DNA from: Protonemura montana
Lineage: Eukaryota; Arthropoda; Insecta; Plecoptera; Nemouridae
DNA length: 64,000 bases
Direction: 5' to 3'
Assembly (NCBI GenBank): GCA_947568835.1
Contig: OX387602.1
Coordinates: forward strand, 17,907,021-17,971,020
The translations under genes and the position numbers were made by a program. The stretch's first letter is position 1, and each line of letters begins with the position of its first letter. Of the stretch, positions 63,201 to 64,000 are shown piece by piece. The notes beneath the pieces were generated by a model. That model saw nothing but the letters and a program-made list of their open reading frames with translations, made no database searches and had not been told where the DNA came from.

Positions 63201-64000
63201 TTCTCGTAATTTCGTGTAATGCATTTCAGGAATGTCGCTTGTTTCGAATCTGTTTTGAATGAATGGACACAGATTTAAGTGTATCTCATTTGTCTACATA
63301 AGACTCGGTTTTGTTGATTGTTTTCCAAGATTTCCATCGGTCAGCGATCATTTGCTCACAGATCATTGAAAGATTTCTGAAATAAATTATGATCGTATCT
63401 ATACGATACCCCTATAGAGGTTTTCGTTAGTAATTTACATGGTTTTTATCAGTATTCAAACAGTGCGTAAAAAGCTAGTCTAAATTTTTATTGGGTCCAC
63501 TTTGTAGATCATTAGTCTAGCGGCAGACCGGCAAGAGAAACAGAACGATTTTCCGATGCAGAGCGCGGCGCTATGCCAGCAAAGTTTCCTCGCTGCGCAT
63601 CGGTGCAGGCAACGAGAACAAAGTGTCAACGCCGGGTCAATCACGCGGACTCGTGACTCTCACAGGGACCGTCCGTGTCGTGACTAAATTCCCGTCACAT
63701 CGCATCACCGTCACCATCCTTCTTTCGGCAGAGAGATAAACCCGGGCGTGCACCACGTTGCCCCCTTTTTTTTGCTACAAATGAAACTGACTCTTGAATC
63801 CGCTCGTGAAAGATTTTCATAAGAAGTCGTAAGTGAGAAAAATCAGGCCATCGAATGGATTAGACTTCGACTTGGGATTGAAGAGTGAGATTTCGGAATC
63901 TGGGAAGACGTGTTGTGTTGGGCACTGATGACCCAATCGAAAAGTAGTCGCTTGGAAAGATACGCTACGCTGGTCTTTTCTTAGCATGGATCTTAGCCGC
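54260..64000. other. No gene recognised
   Basis: AT-rich with local GC-rich patches at 54900-55020, 57390-57620 and 63530-63780. The last two are CpG-rich and might be promoter or 5' UTR sequence. A 128-codon minus frame at 56882-57268 shows no domain. GTCATGA and TCATGAC form an inverted repeat at 57597-57616. Confidence 0.4.
60804..60829. repeat. Perfect 8-bp hairpin
   Basis: GGATAACG (60804-60811) and CGTTATCC (60822-60829) form a stem with a 10-base loop. A B-box-like ggttcgatgcc sits on the minus strand about 40 bp away, near 60770. Confidence 0.6.

Overview
The window is animal nuclear DNA. Coding sequence lies in short exons with GT/AG junctions and matching phases, separated by AT-rich introns. 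Gene content (a tensin with an N-terminal C1 zinc finger, and a small four-helix membrane protein with short introns) points to an arthropod, most likely an insect. CpG is not visibly depleted. I cannot name the species. There are no bacterial features such as operons or ribosome binding sites.

The left half (about 0-32 kb) is dominated by one minus-strand gene, a tensin (Drosophila blistery family). Ten coding exons fit one continuous reading frame, in transcript order: 32012-31926 (N-terminus), 31293-31185 and 29674-29637 (C1 zinc finger split over two exons), about 10805-10488 (Asn-rich linker, less certain), 10330-10286 (45-nt mini-exon), 5947-5753, 4593-4418 and 2470-2321 (PTEN-like phosphatase domain), 1853-1378 (C2 domain) and 911-714 (end of C2 and a Ser/Pro-rich linker). 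The SH2 and PTB domains expected at the C-terminus lie beyond the left edge. The phosphatase signature has Ala where catalytic Cys should be, so this is a pseudophosphatase.

Two other genes appear to sit inside tensin introns. A complete five-exon plus-strand gene at 28468-29440 encodes a 221-residue four-helix membrane protein with a Cys-rich acidic tail; its 3' UTR may overlap the tensin C1 exon at 29674-29637 on the other strand. A minus-strand terminal exon at 19129-18913 ends in a hydrophobic, GPI-signal-like tail and is followed by a poly(A) signal; its upstream exons were not found. Several small minus-strand ATG exons with good donors (near 27.8, 15.3 and 11.4 kb) could be alternative tensin starts.

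The right half (32-64 kb) has no gene I can call with confidence. It is probably tensin 5' intron/upstream DNA or intergenic. It holds a two-exon plus-strand candidate (33575-33692 joined to 35306-35515), a few unrecognised open frames (47.8, 51.4, 53.6-54.3 kb), short tandem repeats and inverted repeats.
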